Position numbers and translations under genes: made by a program. Of a stretch of DNA of 5,359 bases, positions 1 through 5,339 are shown piece after piece. This stretch comes from Leptospira sp. (GTDB lineage: Bacteria > Spirochaetota > Leptospiria > Leptospirales > Leptospiraceae). The notes below the pieces were generated by a model, which saw nothing but the letters and a program-made list of their open reading frames with translations, was not told the DNA's origin and searched no databases. Numbering within the stretch: position 1 is the first letter of the stretch; each line of letters begins with the position of its first letter. The stretch spans positions 1 to 5,359 of the forward strand of contig JALOTI010000169.1 of NCBI GenBank assembly GCA_025457985.1, given 5' to 3'.

Positions 1-185
1 TAGTCTATTAGAGGATTTTGTATTTTTTCTTTTTGATTCCGTGTTTTTGTTTTTTCTGAAACCAAAACCTTGGAATAAGTTTTTTTCTTTGCCGATTTTA
101 CCTTTGTATTCCGATTCACTTTTGGTTCTGCTGATATTGTTGAGAGAGCAAAAAAAATCAATATGATAGTTGCAAATAATTTCAT
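1..185 (-). CDS. Exported Lys-rich protein, N-terminal part only (C-terminus off the left edge)
   Basis: An open frame starts at the ATG at 185 and stays open for 61 codons to the window edge. Residues 1-19 look like a Sec signal peptide: Lys at position 2, a hydrophobic core (LFATIILIFFAL), then STISA with probable signal-peptidase I cleavage before EPK. There is no cysteine, so it is not a lipoprotein. The visible mature part is rich in Lys, Arg, Thr and Asn (for example KSAKKKTYSK) and looks unstructured, so it may be a linker in front of a domain outside the window. A GAGG Shine-Dalgarno lies 11 bases before the ATG. The gene follows the AhpC/TSA-type gene on the same strand after 70 bases and may be co-transcribed with it. 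No family was recognised. Periplasmic or outer-membrane export is inferred from the signal peptide only. Confidence 0.7.
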   Translation of the reverse strand, partial: MKLFATIILIFFALSTISAEPKVNRNTKVKSAKKKTYSKVLVSEKTKTRNQKEKIQNPLID

Positions 186-232
186 AGAAACATTGGCCTC
201 GTAAATTTATTTCCTTAATTTTTACCGATTTC

Positions 233-269
233 TAGAATCTTACAATCCAAAAAATTCATACCGATTCTA
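233..269. repeat. Inverted repeat around the end of the AhpC/TSA-type gene
   Basis: TAGAATC (233-239) and GATTCTA (263-269) form a perfect 7-bp inverted repeat with a 23-base loop that contains the TGA stop at 256-258. The arms overlap a near-direct repeat TACCGATT (223-230 and 259-266). No T run follows on the minus strand, so it is not an intrinsic terminator. It could be an intercistronic RNA hairpin that lowers or stabilises expression of one side. It may also be chance in AT-rich sequence. Confidence 0.3.
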
Positions 270-765
270 AAGCTTCCTGTAAAATTTCAAAGCCTGCAGC
301 ATTCCGTTTTCCTTTGTAAACAAGGCGAATTGTCTGGTTTGTATCAACCAAAAAGGTGGCAGCTTGAGAAAATTGATTGGGACGGATTCGCACACCAAAA
401 TGGTCAATGAGTTCATAACTTGGATCTGCAGCAAACATAAACCCAACATGATTGTAAGCCAACCATCGTTTAATCGTAATTAGCTTTTCGCTAGAAACTA
501 CGATTACAGTCCCCTTCTTATTTTTTAAATTTTCTACCCAAAGATTCAAATTTTTGAGATGGATATTACAAAAAGGACACCAAGTTCCACGAATAAAAAC
601 TAGAAGTAAAGGACCATCTCTCAAAAAATCAAGAATTGATTTAAATTCACCAGAAGACAATTGCAAAGTTATATTTTTTACAGTTTCATCAACACCGATA
701 GTCTCTATTTTTTTAGAGACTCCAGGGTCAATTTGCATCATAAACCATTCTTTAATTGCTAACAT
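256..765 (-). CDS. AhpC/TSA-type (peroxiredoxin-like) thioredoxin-fold protein with CPFC motif
   Basis: This 169-residue protein has no signal peptide, so it is probably cytoplasmic. Its layout is that of the AhpC/TSA and redoxin group: an N-terminal beta part (about 20-45), the strand LLLVFIRG followed by TWCPFC with Cys63 and Cys66, a middle region with VIVVSSE (88-93) and AADPSYELIDHFGVR (112-126), and a terminal strand pair ATFLVD/IRLVYKG (136-152). The WCPxC arrangement is typical of peroxiredoxin-like family proteins and recalls thioredoxin. The classical peroxiredoxin TxxC spacing is not exactly met: Thr61 is two residues before Cys63 and five before Cys66. Peroxidase activity on H2O2 or organic peroxides is therefore plausible, and a thiol-disulfide reductase role is also possible. 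The ATG at 765 is supported by a GGAAGAG Shine-Dalgarno eight bases upstream, which begins on the last base of the preceding DinB stop. This suggests coupled translation. Confidence 0.85.
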   Translation of the reverse strand: MLAIKEWFMMQIDPGVSKKIETIGVDETVKNITLQLSSGEFKSILDFLRDGPLLLVFIRGTWCPFCNIHLKNLNLWVENLKNKKGTVIVVSSEKLITIKRWLAYNHVGFMFAADPSYELIDHFGVRIRPNQFSQAATFLVDTNQTIRLVYKGKRNAAGFEILQEALESV

Positions 766-773
766 GATCCTAA

Positions 774-780
774 CTCTTCC
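774..780 (-). promoter_or_regulatory. Shine-Dalgarno of the AhpC/TSA-type gene
   Basis: On the minus strand GGAAGAG lies eight bases before the ATG at 765. Its first G is the last base of the TAG stop of the DinB-type gene. It fixes the 765 start over the Met-Met pair at residues 9-10 and ties translation of the two genes together. Confidence 0.6.
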
Positions 781-1289
781 TAAGTTTTTGCAAGATCTCT
801 TTCGTAATGCAGGGTTGCATTAGCGATTCCAAATCCTTCTTCTAACTGTATATGAGAGAATTCATTTAGAATACCGATCTTTAAAATTGCTAAATGGTGA
901 ACAGAATGTTCATTGCAGTAAGATATTTCTCTAAAGAGAGTGGTTTGTAAATCAATCATTGAATTTGGAATCGGTGAACTTACCTGAAGCTTTACCATCT
1001 TATCTTCCAAGATTTCCGACATTTCCATGCTAAGCAAATTTAGAAATTCTTTTGCAAAATGAAGGTCTGACTCAACACGAAGGGACCGATTTCTTGCATC
1101 GTAATTGATTTCTCCTTTTTTAGAACCTAACACTAACTCTTGGTAAAACTCAAGGACATGCCTAACATGCTGAGAGATTGACTTATTATCTAAAACAGAA
1201 AGTGGTTTTTTGTATTCAAATTCGGAGAGCTGATCTAAAAGTGTGCGAATTGAATTTAAGTTAGTTGTGGTTTGAAGTTGTAGATTCAA
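780..1289 (-). CDS. DinB/YfiT-superfamily four-helix-bundle protein
   Basis: The protein has the DinB-like metal-binding helical-bundle pattern: a helix ending LLDQLSEFEYKKPLSVL, then SISQHVRHVLEFYQ, then INYDARNRSLRVE, then the helix YCNEHSVHHLAILKIG, and a C-terminal LEEGFGIANATLHYER. The histidines of the two His-containing helices (His41/His44 and His128/His131/His132, numbered from the TTG start) are the likely metal ligands. Known members of the superfamily include thiol S-transferases and metal-dependent hydrolases, but the substrate here cannot be told. The frame is open to an ATG at 1370, which has no Shine-Dalgarno and would overlap the AraC gene by 110 bases. The TTG at 1289 has AAAGGA seven bases upstream, gives 169 residues, begins where the family usually begins and overlaps AraC by 29 bases, so it is preferred. 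The gene sits between the regulator and the CPFC redox gene. The family call is firm, the start moderate and the function unknown. Confidence 0.83.
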   Translation of the reverse strand: MNLQLQTTTNLNSIRTLLDQLSEFEYKKPLSVLDNKSISQHVRHVLEFYQELVLGSKKGEINYDARNRSLRVESDLHFAKEFLNLLSMEMSEILEDKMVKLQVSSPIPNSMIDLQTTLFREISYCNEHSVHHLAILKIGILNEFSHIQLEEGFGIANATLHYERDLAKT

Positions 1290-2181
1290 GAAATTTTCCT
1301 TTATTGGATTGTTGTTTGTTCGATTCTGTATGAAGCCCGCTTCCAATTCTGAATTGAGACGGAGATTCATTTGTATATTTTTTAAATAATTTCGTGAATT
1401 GACTTATATCCTCAAAACCCAAATCATCAGAGATTTCAGTGATGGACTTCAAAGAAAATAGCAACAAACGTTTTGCTTCTAAAATGATTCGATTGTGGAT
1501 GGTTATAAGTGGAGGATTCAGCTTTGCTATCCGAAAAACTTCAGATAGTTTTTTAGGATTTACTCCCAGTAAAAATGCATATTCTTGTACGGATTTCTTT
1601 TTTCTGAAATTTGCATCAACAAGAAGATTAAATTGACGAATCGTTTCAATTTCTTGGTAACTTCCATTTATTTTTTGAATTCTACTTTTTCCAATTCTAG
1701 TAAGAAGGATGATCATTACTTTTAGTAAACTAACAAGCATTTCACCCTGCATAGGATCTTTTAGGCCGAACTCTTTCAAAAAAAGATCTGATAACTTGCG
1801 GAAGGCATCATCTTCATCTTTATTCAACTGGAGAATGGGAAAGGACTGAGCTCCATAAAATAAGATCCCATTGCAAGATACCTCATGGTCATGGTCTCTC
1901 AAACAGTAAAATTCTCTATTGAAGGATATACAAGTGAGCGGAGATTCCTTTTCTTCTAGTTTCAAAAAATTCAGTGCCGTCACAGTGCAAAAAGAGGACT
2001 TAGGCAAACTTACAATTCGGTCATCACAAAAAAATTGGATGGGGGTGTCGGTTGGGTTCCATAGAATATGATTCGAAGATGGATCTGCGAAAGCAGAAGA
2101 TTGATTTTTGAATAGATCATCTGTGAAGTTAAAGAAAGAACCGGTCTTTGGTTCGGAAAGTTGAAAGTTCTTAGATTTCAT
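1261..2181 (-). CDS. AraC-family transcriptional regulator
   Basis: This 306-residue regulator has the usual two-part AraC layout. Residues about 1-125 form a beta-rich, cupin-like sensing part with the stretch FNREFYCLRDHDHEVSCNG (87-105). A helical linker with QGEMLVSLLKVMIILLTR (145-162) is likely the dimerisation segment. Residues about 180-278 are the DNA-binding domain: first helix-turn-helix near SVQEYAFLLGVNPKKLSEVFR, then the AraC signature around ITEISDDLGFEDISQFTKLFKKYTNESPSQFR (247-278). The effector is unknown. Unlike many AraC proteins it continues about 28 residues past the domain, with a polar, probably disordered tail (SNKQQSNKGK). That stretch also holds the ribosome site and first codons of the DinB-type gene. 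The start at 2181 has only a weak A-rich ribosome site. As first gene of the leftward unit and divergent from the cyclophilin, it probably controls its own operon. This is inference from position. Confidence 0.92.
   Translation of the reverse strand: MKSKNFQLSEPKTGSFFNFTDDLFKNQSSAFADPSSNHILWNPTDTPIQFFCDDRIVSLPKSSFCTVTALNFLKLEEKESPLTCISFNREFYCLRDHDHEVSCNGILFYGAQSFPILQLNKDEDDAFRKLSDLFLKEFGLKDPMQGEMLVSLLKVMIILLTRIGKSRIQKINGSYQEIETIRQFNLLVDANFRKKKSVQEYAFLLGVNPKKLSEVFRIAKLNPPLITIHNRIILEAKRLLLFSLKSITEISDDLGFEDISQFTKLFKKYTNESPSQFRIGSGLHTESNKQQSNKGKFLESTTSNHN
1297..1302 (-). promoter_or_regulatory. Shine-Dalgarno that decides the DinB TTG start
   Basis: AAAGGA on the minus strand lies seven bases before the TTG at 1289, inside the last codons of the AraC-type gene. 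The competing ATG at 1370 is preceded only by A/T sequence. Ribosomes finishing the regulator could re-initiate here. Confidence 0.5.
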
Positions 2182-2372
2182 TCGTTTTTTTCAATCAACC
2201 TTAAATACCAACGCACTATGAATGAGCATAGCATACTTCGGTTGATTCCAAAAGGACAAGGTTTCTTTTTTATTTGTCAATTTTTCCTGGTTTCCGATTT
2301 CACAAGAACTGCGCGGCTCCAGATTTTTTTGGACTTGCCAATCGCCTTTCGACCACTGATATAGAGAATCAT
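2182..2372. promoter_or_regulatory. Divergent intergenic region between AraC regulator and cyclophilin
   Basis: These 191 bases separate two genes that face away from each other, so both promoters and any AraC operator should lie here. For the plus strand the best pair found is TTGCCA (2335-2340) and TATAGA (2360-2365) with a long 19-base gap. It would start transcription almost at the cyclophilin ATG, so it is not convincing. The minus-strand candidate is listed separately. No clear paired operator repeat was seen. Confidence 0.4.
2230..2259 (-). promoter_or_regulatory. Possible sigma70-type promoter of the AraC-led operon
   Basis: On the minus strand TTGTCC (2259-2254, 4 of 6 consensus) is followed after 18 bases by TATGCT (2235-2230, 4 of 6). 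This would give a leader of roughly 40 bases before the ATG at 2181. A better -35 match, TTGACA at 2280-2275, lies upstream but has no fitting -10. The match is weak, and an AraC-activated promoter may not need strong boxes. Confidence 0.3.
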
Positions 2373-2876
2373 ATGGGAAAATTAAAAGCAGTTATTAAAA
2401 CAAGTCGAGGCGATATCAATATTGAGTTTTTTGAAGATAAAACTCCGAATACAGTGGCAAATTTTGTAAATCTCGCCAAAAGGAAATTTTACGATGGTTT
2501 GAAATTCCACAGAGTGATCGCCGATTTTATGATCCAAGGCGGTTGTCCTTTAGGAACTGGCACGGGAGGTCCGGGATATAAATTTCGTGATGAATTTGAT
2601 TCCAGTCTCAAACACAACAAACCTGGAATCTTATCTATGGCGAATGCAGGTCCAGGAACGAATGGTAGTCAATTTTTTATCACCCATGTCCCTACTCCTT
2701 GGTTGGATGGAAAACATACTGTCTTTGGTTCTGTAGTTTCGGATGCGGATCAGAAAGTTGTCAATTCGATAGCACAAGGTGACAAAATTGAATCCATCAC
2801 TATCATTGGTGATGAATCCGAGCTTTTTGCTGTCGCCAAACCTTACTTGGATGAATGGAACCAAATTTTAGGGTAA
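2373..2876 (+). CDS. ppiB: Cyclophilin-type peptidyl-prolyl cis-trans isomerase, cytoplasmic
   Basis: A single cyclophilin domain of 167 residues fills the protein, close to the length of cytoplasmic bacterial PpiB. It catalyses cis-trans isomerisation of Xaa-Pro bonds and assists protein folding. Active-site motifs are intact: [14 protein letters not shown] with catalytic Arg47, Phe52, Met53 and Gln55; GTGTGGPG (61-68); [16 protein letters not shown] (89-104); and [12 protein letters not shown] with Trp110 (equivalent to the cyclosporin-contact Trp of human CypA) and His115. There is no signal peptide or lipobox, so a cytoplasmic location is inferred. The frame is open back to 2274, but the ATG at 2373 is chosen: the domain begins directly there ([15 protein letters not shown]), a GAG ribosome site lies six bases upstream, and the extra 33 residues have no cyclophilin character. 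It is probably monocistronic. The symbol is by similarity; paralogues may exist elsewhere. Confidence 0.95.
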   Translation: MGKLKAVIKTSRGDINIEFFEDKTPNTVANFVNLAKRKFYDGLKFHRVIADFMIQGGCPLGTGTGGPGYKFRDEFDSSLKHNKPGILSMANAGPGTNGSQFFITHVPTPWLDGKHTVFGSVVSDADQKVVNSIAQGDKIESITIIGDESELFAVAKPYLDEWNQILG

Positions 2877-3218
2877 AGAATTTTACTTGAAACTCGGAGA
2901 TTTTGGATCAGTCTAATTTGTATGAAAAAGGACAAAAAATTAGAACTGAACAAAGTGGATTTTGTCAAGGTTACCTCTAGAGTTCTATTTTCTGGAAAAC
3001 CAACAAAAATCAAACCCTCCAAAAAAATCTACTCCCGAAAGAATCAAAAAGAGGATTCGGGAGTAACGCTTCCATTCTTTCCAATCTTTTCTTTCCCAAA
3101 ATATTCTCTCTAACCACCGAAGCCCAAGTTTATCAGCTCATTCTCTAAATTCCAGTATAGGGAAAATTGAATCCGCTTGCTTTTTCATTTGCATTGAGTA
3201 AGCTACGAAAGGAAACGG
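2877..3218. other. Intergenic region without a confident gene
   Basis: This 342-base stretch lies between the cyclophilin and the TPR gene, both on the plus strand. It contains a minus-strand terminator (3021-3065), a possible minus-strand -10 box TATACT (3159-3154), and the AAAGGA ribosome site of the TPR gene at 3208-3213. A 63-codon plus-strand frame (2922-3113) lacks a good ribosome site, overlaps the terminator stem and ends in composition unlike a protein, so it is not called. No U-rich terminator for the cyclophilin transcript was found on the plus strand. Confidence 0.6.
3021..3065 (-). terminator. Rho-independent terminator on the minus strand
   Basis: TACTCCCGAA (3030-3039) and TTCGGGAGTA (3056-3065) form a perfect 10-bp stem with a 16-base loop. 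An alternative fold pairs GAATC with GATTC inside the loop and keeps the outer 7 bp. Read on the minus strand the stem is followed by GA and seven T (3027-3021), the classic intrinsic-terminator form. On the plus strand no T run follows, so it acts leftwards. No minus-strand gene lies just upstream, so the transcript it ends is unknown. Confidence 0.72.
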
Positions 3219-3590
3219 ATGGACTCTAAAGATTTATTTCAATTGTATGATGAGGCAATACTTGCAAAAAAAGCGGGTGATTATGAATTAGCATATTCTA
3301 AAATGTCAATATACCTAGAAAATGTTGATCGAAGTTTCACCCATGAACATAGACGTTTTTTAGCAGAGATTGACTTTAAAATGGGACGACTCCAATCGGC
3401 ACTAAAGCATTGTAATGATGCGATTTTAATCATGTCGGATTTTATACCTGCATTGGAATTGAGAAGCTCTATCTATATTTCCTTAGGTGACCAAAAATCT
3501 GCCGAATCAGATAAAAGAAAAATCCAAATGATAAATGAAGAAGAACAAAAAAAATGGGATGATCCCAACCATTACTACCACTACAAATGA
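3219..3590 (+). CDS. Small tetratricopeptide-repeat (TPR) protein
   Basis: The product has 123 residues and is almost entirely helical. Three TPR-like units can be traced: about 5-38 (LYDEAILAKKAGDYELAYSK), about 42-74 (HRRFLAEIDFKMGRLQSALK), and about 76-108 (ALELRSSIYISLGDQKSAES), each with the small-residue and Gly positions of TPR helix pairs. The tail is charged and ends NHYYHYK. There is no signal peptide or membrane segment, so it is likely a cytoplasmic protein-protein interaction adaptor with unknown partner. The ATG at 3219 has AAAGGA five bases upstream, a good start. Its TGA stop overlaps the start of the next gene (ATGA), so the SDR enzyme is made from the same transcript, and a functional link between the two is possible but unproven. 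Confidence 0.85.
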   Translation: MDSKDLFQLYDEAILAKKAGDYELAYSKMSIYLENVDRSFTHEHRRFLAEIDFKMGRLQSALKHCNDAILIMSDFIPALELRSSIYISLGDQKSAESDKRKIQMINEEEQKKWDDPNHYYHYK

Positions 3591-4345
3591 AGAAAACAGA
3601 AAGCAATAAACTTGCACTTGTACTTGGGGCAACTTCTGACATTGGTCGTGAGATTGCAATAGAACTAGGATATAAAAATTTTGATTTGATACTTACAGGT
3701 CAAAACCAAGAATTACTCTCTCAAATCCAGTCTGATTTGGTTCAAACAACAAAAGGAAATATCAAAATTCAAACTTGTTTGCTTGATATAACAAAAACAG
3801 AAAGTCTCAACTCTTTTGTTTTCGCATTAGATCCGTTACCCGATTTTGTTTTTTGCTGTATCGGTTATTATAAAGACCAAAACATGGCAAGACTCAAACC
3901 TGAAGAATTTACAAAAACCGTACAAATCAATTTCATAGGAATCGCGATTGTATTAAATCTATTGACCAGCCGTATGGAAGAGATTCGTTCAGGAAAGATA
4001 GTAGTCATCAGTTCTGTTGCAGGAATCAGAGGAAGGCAACTCAACTATATCTATGGGAGTGCAAAAGCGGGTCTCACCGCCTACTTAAGTGGACTTAGAA
4101 ATCTTTTGTACAAACAAAACATTCATATAACTACTGTACTACTTGGACCAGTTTATACAAAAATGTCGGCTGGACATAAACTTATGCCATGGATCACTCT
4201 ACAGCCAAAACTAGCTGCTAAAAAAATCGTTCAAGCGGGACTTAAGGGAAAGGATGAGGTATACATCCATTGGGCTTGGAAGTATATTATGACAGCCATT
4301 CGAATGATTCCAGAAGGAATCTTCAAACGACTGCCACCGTTTTGA
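3587..4345 (+). CDS. Short-chain dehydrogenase/reductase (SDR family)
   Basis: This 252-residue Rossmann-fold NAD(P)-dependent oxidoreductase has a classical SDR core. Nucleotide-binding GATSDIG is at 14-20, an acidic turn LLDIT (65-69) probably contacts the adenine, the structural and catalytic Asn is Asn115 in VQINFIG, the catalytic Ser is in VVISSVAG (Ser142 or Ser143), and Tyr156-xxx-Lys160 lies in YGSAK. The usual NNAG motif is replaced by CCIG (90-93). The C-terminal part (PKLAAKKIVQAGLKGKDEVY, then HWAWKYIMTAIRMIP, then FKRLPPF) recalls the SDR subgroup that includes DprE2-like reductases. It is hydrophobic and could touch the membrane, but the substrate is not known. The start overlaps the TPR stop as ATGA and has no Shine-Dalgarno of its own, so translation is probably coupled. 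Its stop is one base from the convergent lipoprotein stop. Confidence 0.93.
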   Translation: MKKTESNKLALVLGATSDIGREIAIELGYKNFDLILTGQNQELLSQIQSDLVQTTKGNIKIQTCLLDITKTESLNSFVFALDPLPDFVFCCIGYYKDQNMARLKPEEFTKTVQINFIGIAIVLNLLTSRMEEIRSGKIVVISSVAGIRGRQLNYIYGSAKAGLTAYLSGLRNLLYKQNIHITTVLLGPVYTKMSAGHKLMPWITLQPKLAAKKIVQAGLKGKDEVYIHWAWKYIMTAIRMIPEGIFKRLPPF

Positions 4346-4346
4346 A

Positions 4347-5219
4347 TTAGAAACCGATTAGATTTACTTCTTCTAGTTTACATTCATTGCCTTTTAAGGC
4401 GGACTCTAGAAATGGATTTACCTGTATAGGAAAAGAGGTAACTGGTTTGTTGCAAAATAATGCATCTCGAAACGGCAACAAACTATTTACAGATATTGAA
4501 CTAGATAAAAGAGATAATTCAGTAACGCTGTTTTTACATTTCTTAAATGATTCTTCAGTGTAATAGGTATCATCCTTAATACCTGAAATATCATTGAAAA
4601 TTGAAGAAGCTAGGAAACGAAAACTGAAGATAAAAAACTGGAAAGGATTACTACTCGTTGGCGCATTAATTCCAGAAACATTCGCAGGTAAGATTCTGAT
4701 GTAAGCGGCAGATGTGCAAGTTATAGCTATACATGATCCAGCTGTTACGAAAGTCGACAGTCCAGATGAAGAGACAGACACACTTGTATTTATTGCCCCT
4801 GAGCAAGCAACTGGTGAAATCGCATACGTACAACTTACCGTTGAGTTAGTCGTTTCTGTGGGAATGCTTTGAATCACGACACTAGTCGCCTGACTAGATG
4901 CATTCGATCTAAAGTATCGAATTCCGCCACTTCTCGAATCGAGATCAGTAGTATTAGCGTCAGATGGTATAGTGAAATTGGCAGCTGGATTTATATTAGT
5001 TGACCCGACTACCGCTGTAGGGTCCGTCTGACATTTAAAATTGTTTCGAGATGCATCGGAAGATATCAAAGTTGTGCTAGTCAGTATTGTTAAGTTAGTA
5101 TTTAAATCCCCGATTTCCTTTTTTGCATCTTTACCCTTTACCCCAAAAGGTGAATAAATATCCGCACAATTTACCAATACAATGAGAAGAATAATAAAAA
5201 TATTAAATTTAGTTGTCAT
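4347..5219 (-). CDS. Cysteine-containing Ser/Thr-rich lipoprotein, function unknown
   Basis: This 290-residue protein has a lipoprotein signal peptide: Lys4, a hydrophobic core (FNIFIILLIVLV), and LVNC ending at Cys18, a lipobox of the looser spirochaetal kind. Lipidated Cys18 is followed by ADIYSPFG. Residues about 40-180 are rich in Ser, Thr, Asn and Val and probably beta-structured. Beyond Cys18 there are eight cysteines (63, 130, 139, 163, 168, 228, 256, 280), an even number that suggests up to four disulfides outside the cytoplasm. Residues 193-209 (FQFFIFSFRFLASSIFN) are aromatic and hydrophobic, followed by a polar helical C-terminal part. No family was recognised. Membrane-anchored export is well supported, but inner versus outer membrane is not decided. 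An AGG ribosome site lies about five bases before the ATG. A near-consensus promoter lies just upstream, so the gene is likely transcribed alone. Confidence 0.88.
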   Translation of the reverse strand: MTTKFNIFIILLIVLVNCADIYSPFGVKGKDAKKEIGDLNTNLTILTSTTLISSDASRNNFKCQTDPTAVVGSTNINPAANFTIPSDANTTDLDSRSGGIRYFRSNASSQATSVVIQSIPTETTNSTVSCTYAISPVACSGAINTSVSVSSSGLSTFVTAGSCIAITCTSAAYIRILPANVSGINAPTSSNPFQFFIFSFRFLASSIFNDISGIKDDTYYTEESFKKCKNSVTELSLLSSSISVNSLLPFRDALFCNKPVTSFPIQVNPFLESALKGNECKLEEVNLIGF

Positions 5220-5247
5220 TTTTACCTATCGTTTGTTAACTTAGGCT

Positions 5248-5275
5248 ATGATATTGAATAATTTAAATCCGTCAA
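5248..5275 (-). promoter_or_regulatory. Sigma70-type promoter of the lipoprotein gene
   Basis: On the minus strand TTGACG (5275-5270, 5 of 6 consensus) is followed after 16 bases by TATCAT (5253-5248, 5 of 6). Predicted transcription begins near 5241, leaving a leader of about 20 bases with the AGG ribosome site. This is the best promoter in the window. Confidence 0.65.
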
Positions 5276-5313
5276 TTAATTCTCATTAGTGGAGTAATTC
5301 AGTATCAAGAAGC

Positions 5314-5339
5314 AAAAAAAAACAAAAAAGACTCCTTTT
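5314..5339 (-). terminator. Weak U-rich terminator of a minus-strand gene beyond the right edge
   Basis: On the minus strand AAAAG, loop GAGT and CTTTT form a 5-bp hairpin (5339-5326), followed by T-rich sequence with runs of six and nine T split by one G. A TAA lies just upstream (5340-5342 read leftwards) and its frame is open to the edge (ending YSKHTT), so a gene may end there. The stem is short and mostly A-U, so this is tentative. Confidence 0.35.

Noticed and set aside
267..449. 60-codon minus-strand frame
   Set aside because: It lies wholly inside the AhpC/TSA-type gene in another frame, whose protein has clear family motifs.
554..823. 89-codon plus-strand frame
   Set aside because: It is antisense to the AhpC/TSA-type and DinB-type genes and has no recognisable domain.
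1290..1370. 27-residue N-terminal extension of the DinB-type protein from ATG 1370
   Set aside because: No ribosome site, deep overlap with the regulator gene and longer than the family. The TTG at 1289 fits better, though the ATG cannot be fully excluded.
1439..1636. 65-codon plus-strand frame
   Set aside because: It is antisense to the DNA-binding domain of the AraC regulator.
2161..2364. 67-codon plus-strand frame over the divergent promoter region
   Set aside because: It begins antisense to the regulator start and has no ribosome site or recognisable domain; the Phe-rich composition reflects T-rich DNA.
2274..2372. 33-residue N-terminal extension of the cyclophilin
   Set aside because: The domain starts directly at the ATG at 2373, and the extension is not a signal peptide and has no cyclophilin features. 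It falls in the divergent promoter region.
2631..2864. 77-codon minus-strand frame
   Set aside because: It is antisense to conserved cyclophilin motifs.
3015..3081. Short minus-strand frame starting ATGGAAGCG across the terminator
   Set aside because: Only 21 codons, running through the terminator stem and U tract, so it could not be fully transcribed if the terminator works.
2922..3113. 63-codon plus-strand frame in the gap after the cyclophilin
   Set aside because: No Shine-Dalgarno near the ATG, the C-terminal half overlaps the terminator stem and reads as low-information sequence, and no family is recognisable. TTGAAA (2887) and TCTAAT (2912) could form a promoter with 19-base spacing, which would make it leaderless, but this is too weak.
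4371..4411. TTCTAG/CTAGAA inverted repeat with inner GCCT/AGGC as a terminator for the SDR transcript
   Set aside because: The stem is broken, lies inside the lipoprotein coding region and is not followed by a T run on either strand.
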